A stretch of DNA of 9,207 nt from Clostridiales bacterium UBA1763 (GTDB lineage Bacteria > Bacillota > Clostridia > Oscillospirales > Oscillospiraceae), in the NCBI GenBank assembly GCA_002314685.1, contig DCHB01000052.1, forward strand, positions 254 to 9,460, given 5' to 3'. The notes below the pieces were generated by a model. That model was not told the origin of the DNA, searched no databases, and saw only the letters and a list, made by a program, of their open reading frames with translations. This document shows, in pieces, positions 6,042 to 9,207 of this stretch. Both the position numbers and the translations under genes were made by a program. Each line of letters starts with the position of its first letter. The first letter of the stretch is position 1.

Positions 6042-6865
6042 GTAACGCCGCTTTTAAGCTAGCTGTGTGTCAGATTAAAACTCAGCTTGATAAAGCACTT
6101 ACAATGGAAAAAGCCGAGAGCATGGTGCGTGAGGCGGCGCAAAACGGCGCAAACGTGGTCGTTTTGCCCGAAATGTTCAACTGCCCGTACTCAAAGGAGT
6201 ATTTCAAACCCTTTGCCGATGCTGAAAACGGAGAGAGCGTCGAGTCGATGTCACGCTGGGCAAGAGAAAACGGAATAATCCTCGTCGGCGGCACTATACC
6301 CGAAAAGGACGGAGATAAGCTTTATAATACCTGCTTCGTTTTCGATGAGCAGGGGAGCGTTATAGCTCGTCACCGCAAGGCGCATTTGTTCGATGTCGAT
6401 ATCGAGGGTGGTATAAGATTTAAGGAGTCTAATCATTTCTCAGCGGGAAATGAAATTACCGTCTTTGATACAAAATACGGCAAAATGGGCGTGCTTGTCT
6501 GCTTCGATATGCGTTTTCCCGAGCTTGTCCGTGCAATGGCACGGCGCGGTGCCGAGATAGTGTTCTGTCCCGCACAGTTTAATATGACAACGGGACCGCG
6601 GCATTGGGAGCTTACAATACGCTCAAGGGCAATGGATAACGAGATATTCTTTGTTGGAGCATCCGCGGCACGGTACGAGGGCTTTAACTATGAATGTTGG
6701 GGGCACTCAACTGTTGCGAGTCCCTTCGGCATGGTGATTGCCGAGTGTGATGAGTCTGAGCAGATACTCTACTGCGATATTGACTTAGGCGAGGTTTCGT
6801 CAGTGCGCCGTCAGCTTCCGACATTTTTGCACCTGCGCGAGGATTTGTATAAGGTAGCAGACTGA
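6038..6865 (+). CDS. Omega-amidase (Nit2/MtnU-type nitrilase superfamily)
   Basis: A 275-residue cytoplasmic carbon-nitrogen hydrolase. The Glu-Lys-Cys triad is visible: Glu45 in VVVLPEMFNCPY, Lys114 in RHRKAHLFD, Cys155 in GVLVCFDMRFPE. The spacing follows human Nit2 (Glu43, Lys112, Cys153). Further Nit2-like stretches are FNMTTGPRHWEL (181-192), SRAMDNE (196-202) and WGHSTVASPFG (221-231). Omega-amidases hydrolyse alpha-ketoglutaramate and related amides formed when glutamine donates an amino group. In methionine salvage this drives the final transamination of the methylthio keto acid to methionine, and the Bacillus mtnU homologue does this job. Membership in a metK operon under a SAM riboswitch supports that role. 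The start overlaps the previous gene by 4 bases (ATGA). No clear terminator with a U-tract follows on this strand. Confidence 0.9.
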   Translation: MSNAAFKLAVCQIKTQLDKALTMEKAESMVREAAQNGANVVVLPEMFNCPYSKEYFKPFADAENGESVESMSRWARENGIILVGGTIPEKDGDKLYNTCFVFDEQGSVIARHRKAHLFDVDIEGGIRFKESNHFSAGNEITVFDTKYGKMGVLVCFDMRFPELVRAMARRGAEIVFCPAQFNMTTGPRHWELTIRSRAMDNEIFFVGASAARYEGFNYECWGHSTVASPFGMVIAECDESEQILYCDIDLGEVSSVRRQLPTFLHLREDLYKVAD

Positions 6866-6930
6866 ATGAAAGAATGTGCTATTTTATGCGCTTTACTGTC
6901 AAATTGAATAAATAATAAAAATATTAAAAA

Positions 6931-6960
6931 AAGGGCTTGCAAAATAGATTGCAAGCCCTT
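6931..6960. repeat. 12-bp palindrome around the pyrR -35 box
   Basis: AAGGGCTTGCAA (6931-6942) and TTGCAAGCCCTT (6949-6960) are perfect inverted repeats around 6 bases. On the plus strand no T-run follows, so it is a poor terminator for the omega-amidase gene. On the minus strand a T-rich tail follows, so it would stop antisense transcripts. As DNA it covers the region between -35 and -10 of the pyrR promoter and could be an operator. Confidence 0.6.
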
Positions 6961-6965
6961 ATAAT
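6937..6965 (+). promoter_or_regulatory. Promoter of pyrR-uracil permease operon
   Basis: TTGCAA (6937-6942, 4 of 6) and a perfect TATAAT (6960-6965) are separated by 17 bases. The -35 lies inside the left arm of the palindrome and the first base of the -10 is the last base of the right arm. Start of transcription is expected near 6972, ahead of the PyrR-responsive leader. Confidence 0.65.
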
Positions 6966-6989
6966 GCGTAATGGTAGATTTTTAAGTAT

Positions 6990-7072
6990 CGGTACAGAGA
7001 GACCGGCAAAATCGCTTATATAGTATGGCTGAGCTATGTTCAGTCATAGTTGTAGTGTGTCTTGTCGGTTTT
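6990..7072 (+). promoter_or_regulatory. PyrR-responsive attenuator leader
   Basis: A hairpin CGGT-ACAGAGAG-ACCG (6990-7005) presents the CAGAGAG loop of PyrR-binding RNAs. From known Bacillus systems, UMP-loaded PyrR binds this anti-antiterminator and favours termination. The competing antiterminator is directly visible: 6999-7009 (GAGACCGGCAA) can pair with 7062-7072 (TTGTCGGTTTT) over 11 bp with three G-U pairs, using the 5' arm of the terminator. Between them another hairpin, 7024-7032 with 7040-7048, would stack in the antiterminator form. High UMP should therefore turn off pyrR and the permease. Confidence 0.85.
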
Positions 7073-7088
7073 CGACAAGGCTTTTTTT
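7061..7088 (+). terminator. Attenuator terminator before pyrR
   Basis: CTTGTCG (7061-7067) and CGACAAG (7073-7079) form a 7-bp stem with a GTTTT loop, followed by GC and seven T (7082-7088). It ends just before the pyrR ribosome binding site and is the off-state of the PyrR switch. Confidence 0.9.
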
Positions 7089-7104
7089 GTTGTTGAGGTG
7101 AAAA

Positions 7105-7641
7105 ATGAAGCTCAAGGCAAGGCTTTTAGACGATGCGGCAATGAGCAGAGCACTGATGCGAATTTCCCACGAGATAACCGAAAAGAACAAGGGCGTTGAG
7201 AATGTCGTTTTGGTCGGTATCCGCCGCAGGGGAGTTCCGATAGCCGAGCAGATTTGCGCAAACATCAGAAAAATTGAAGATACCGAAGTACCGTGCGGAA
7301 GCGTTGATATTAGCTTCTACCGCGATGATTTGACTCATGTCAGTGAGTCGCCCGTCGTAACGAGAGCACAGCTCGGCGTTGAGGTTGATGATAAGGATGT
7401 CGTCATAGTTGACGATGTGCTTTATACGGGCAGAACGGCAAGAGCCGCAATCGAGGCGGTGTTCACAGCGGGCAGACCGAGAACGATACAGTTTGCGGTG
7501 CTCGTTGACAGAGGACACAGAGAGCTGCCCATAAGAGCCGATTATGTCGGCAAAAACGTTCCCACATCACGCTCAGAGCTTATCGAGGTCAGATTACCCG
7601 AGTATGACGGGGAGACGGGCGTGTTCCTTATGGAATACTGA
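7105..7641 (+). CDS. pyrR: PyrR, pyrimidine operon attenuation regulator / uracil phosphoribosyltransferase
   Basis: A 178-residue cytoplasmic protein, near the 181 residues of Bacillus PyrR. It binds pyr leader RNA with UMP and promotes transcription termination; many members also make UMP from uracil and PRPP. Visible motifs are GIRRRGVP (38-45), the PRPP-binding signature VVIVDDVLYTGRT (99-111) with the paired Asp103-Asp104, and the PyrR-typical LVDRGHRELPIRADYVGKN (133-151). The protein appears complete. GAGG (7095-7098) lies 6 bases before the ATG. It heads a two-gene unit with the uracil permease and is itself controlled by the attenuator directly upstream, i.e. autoregulated. Confidence 0.97.
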   Translation: MKLKARLLDDAAMSRALMRISHEITEKNKGVENVVLVGIRRRGVPIAEQICANIRKIEDTEVPCGSVDISFYRDDLTHVSESPVVTRAQLGVEVDDKDVVIVDDVLYTGRTARAAIEAVFTAGRPRTIQFAVLVDRGHRELPIRADYVGKNVPTSRSELIEVRLPEYDGETGVFLMEY

Positions 7642-7698
7642 TTAGTATATCCCGCGGCTTTGCCGTAAGTTATAAATCTTTTTTAGTGAGGTAAAGAA

Positions 7699-9090
7699 AT
7701 GAAAGAAACTCAGAACGAAGCCATTTATGATGCCCGCTCGTTGGGAAAGGGCAAAATGACCGTCCTCGGTCTCCAGCACCTTTTCGCAATGTTCGGCTCA
7801 ACCGTGCTCGTCCCCATTCTTACCGGACTGAGCGTTTCCGCAACTCTGCTCTTTGCAGGTCTTGCAACTCTGTTCATGCACCTTGTAACGGGCAAAAAGG
7901 TCCCCGTATTCCTCGGCTCATCCTTCGCATTCCTCGCAGGCTACTTCACCGTCGTTGCTCAGGGCGCTGACCTCGGTCTCACCCAGAGAGAAGCACTGCC
8001 CTATGCTTGCGCAGGCGTAGCGTGTGCAGGTCTCCTTTACCTCGTACTGGCACTCATCTGCAAGATTTTCGGAAGCAAGAACGTAATGAAGTTCTTCCCG
8101 CCCGTTGTAACAGGTCCTATCATCATCGCAATCGGCCTGATTCTTGCACCTTCTGCAATCAATAGCTGCTCCTCCAACTGGCTCATCGCTCTCGTAGCAA
8201 TAGTTGTAATCATTGTCTGCAACATCTGGGGCAAGGGCATGATCAAGATCGTCCCCATCCTCATGGGTGTCCTCGTATCCTACATCGTAGCGGCACTCTG
8301 CGGTCAGGTTGATTTCAGCGGCGTAAAAGACGCGGCTTGGGTTGGACTCCCCGTACTGAAGGAAGACACCGTATTCAGCCTCTTTGGCGCAGAGAACTTT
8401 GACGCAGGCTTCCTGCTCTCCTCAATCATCATGATTATGCCTATCGCATTCGCAACCATGATGGAGCACGTCGGCGATATCTCCGCTATCGGAAGCACCA
8501 TTGAAAAGAATCTTATCGAGGATCCCGGCCTCCACAGAACTCTCGTAGGCGACGGCCTCGGCACCACAGTAGCAGCACTCTTCGGTGCACCTGCAAATAC
8601 CACCTACGGCGAAAACACCGGCGTTCTCGTGCTTACCAAGGTATATGACCCCCGCGTAGTCAGAATAGCGGCAGGCTTTGCAGTCCTCCTCAGCTTCTGC
8701 CCCAAGTTCGCGGCACTGATAACCTCCATGCCCACCGCAACCGTCGGCGGCGTATCAATCATCCTCTACGGTATGATTTCCGCAGTCGGTGTCAGAAACA
8801 TGGTTGAGAATCACACCGACTTCCAGAAGAGCAGAAACGTAATCGTTGCCGCAGTTATCCTCGGTCTTGCACTCGGCATCAACTTCTCAGGTGTGCTCGG
8901 CGCAAATATCACCACCGCAGGCAACAACGCAACAGGCGCAATTGCCTTCATGATCGGCGATATGAAGATTGCACTTTCCGGTCTTGCAGTTGCATCAATC
9001 ATCGGCATCATCCTCAACGCAATCCTTCCCGACAGACGCAGCGAGTATATGCCCAATGATGAAAACTCAAGCTCTCTCGGCAAGTTCTGA
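7699..9090 (+). CDS. uraA: Uracil permease (NCS2 family, UraA/PyrP)
   Basis: A 463-residue inner-membrane transporter that imports uracil, probably with protons. Repeated hydrophobic helices span residues ~20-440. NCS2/UraA signatures are GLQHLFAMFGSTVLVPILTG (24-43), VPVFLGSSFAF (68-78), MMEHVGD (254-260) with Glu256, and NTTYGENTGVLVLTKVYDPR (300-319) with Glu305. From E. coli UraA these two Glu correspond to the substrate-binding Glu241 and Glu290. The C-terminus is polar (RRSEYMPNDENSSSLGKF). GAGG (7688-7691) lies 7 bases before the ATG. It follows pyrR by 57 bases with no promoter or terminator seen between, so it shares the PyrR attenuator. Codon choice is strongly biased to ATC and CTC with few ATA, unlike the omega-amidase gene upstream. 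Confidence 0.96.
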   Translation: MKETQNEAIYDARSLGKGKMTVLGLQHLFAMFGSTVLVPILTGLSVSATLLFAGLATLFMHLVTGKKVPVFLGSSFAFLAGYFTVVAQGADLGLTQREALPYACAGVACAGLLYLVLALICKIFGSKNVMKFFPPVVTGPIIIAIGLILAPSAINSCSSNWLIALVAIVVIIVCNIWGKGMIKIVPILMGVLVSYIVAALCGQVDFSGVKDAAWVGLPVLKEDTVFSLFGAENFDAGFLLSSIIMIMPIAFATMMEHVGDISAIGSTIEKNLIEDPGLHRTLVGDGLGTTVAALFGAPANTTYGENTGVLVLTKVYDPRVVRIAAGFAVLLSFCPKFAALITSMPTATVGGVSIILYGMISAVGVRNMVENHTDFQKSRNVIVAAVILGLALGINFSGVLGANITTAGNNATGAIAFMIGDMKIALSGLAVASIIGIILNAILPDRRSEYMPNDENSSSLGKF

Positions 9091-9107
9091 TAATTAGAAT
9101 GAATAAT

Positions 9108-9140
9108 AAGCGCTTAGCCGTATTAACGGCTAAGCGTTTT
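9108..9140 (+). terminator. Terminator of the pyrR-uracil permease operon
   Basis: CGCTTAGCCGT (9111-9121) pairs perfectly with ACGGCTAAGCG (9126-9136) around an ATTA loop and is followed by TTTTC. Preceding A bases extend the stem into the T-run. It begins less than 20 bases after the permease stop. Confidence 0.8.
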
Positions 9141-9142
9141 CA

Positions 9143-9179
9143 GCTTGTCAAAAAAGTCCCTCGGACTTTTTTTACAAGC
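9143..9179. terminator. Second, symmetric hairpin terminator
   Basis: GCTTGT (9143-9148) and ACAAGC (9174-9179) enclose an inner stem AAAAAAGTCC/GGACTTTTTT (9150-9159 with 9163-9172) with a CTC loop; one C-T mismatch separates them. The A- and T-runs inside the stem make it plausible in both directions, as a backup to the terminator just upstream or for a convergent gene beyond the window. Bases 9180-9207 show nothing recognisable. Confidence 0.6.
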
Positions 9180-9207
9180 CGAAAAGCCGCCAAAAAATGC
9201 ACAGAAA

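Noticed and set aside
7642..7698. Hairpin CGGC-TTT-GCCG between pyrR and the permease as terminator or second attenuator.
   Set aside because: It has only 4 bp of stem, no adjacent T-run and no CAGAGAG-type loop, so the two genes most likely share one transcript.

Overview
The window looks like a chromosomal segment of a low- to mid-GC Firmicute, most likely a gut-type Clostridia (Oscillospiraceae/Ruminococcaceae-like). The clues are strong GGAGG-type ribosome binding sites, an S-box (SAM-I) riboswitch in front of metK, PyrR-type transcription attenuation in front of pyrR, and sigma-A promoters close to the TTGACA/TATAAT consensus. The lineage is inferred from style and gene families, not from a database match.

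Layout. Bases 64-2118 hold a self-contained unit for a secreted heparinase II/III-like polysaccharide lyase, with its own promoter, a GTG start and a strong terminator. Bases 2122-2984 hold an alpha/beta hydrolase on the minus strand, converging on the same terminator. Bases 3044-3202 contain no gene but a structured element: four ATGAAG boxes in the left half, four CTTCAT boxes in the right half, and small hairpins between them. Next is a minus-strand tRNA-Gly(CCC) with promoter and terminator. Back to back with its promoter is a plus-strand promoter for a 116-residue, four-helix membrane protein with two H-x13-H pairs. A 59-residue two-helix membrane protein follows, and its ribosome binding site and AUG lie inside a perfect 7-bp hairpin.

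Bases 4008-6865 form a SAM-responsive operon: consensus promoter, SAM-I riboswitch with terminator, metK, a DUF1643 protein and an omega-amidase (Nit2/MtnU type). The three genes overlap by 1 and 4 bases. The set fits methionine/SAM metabolism: SAM synthesis plus the amidase that removes the alpha-keto-acid amide made by glutamine-dependent transamination in methionine salvage. The DUF1643 protein is the unexplained member.

Bases 6931-9179 form a pyrimidine-salvage operon: a promoter built into a 12-bp palindrome, a leader with PyrR-binding hairpin, competing antiterminator and terminator, then pyrR and a uracil permease. Two hairpins close the window. Nothing is recognised in the last 28 bases. 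No insertion sequence, CRISPR array or defence system was found. The most unusual items are the ATGAAG/CTTCAT element, the putative minimal di-heme membrane protein, the hairpin-occluded start, and DUF1643 under SAM control.
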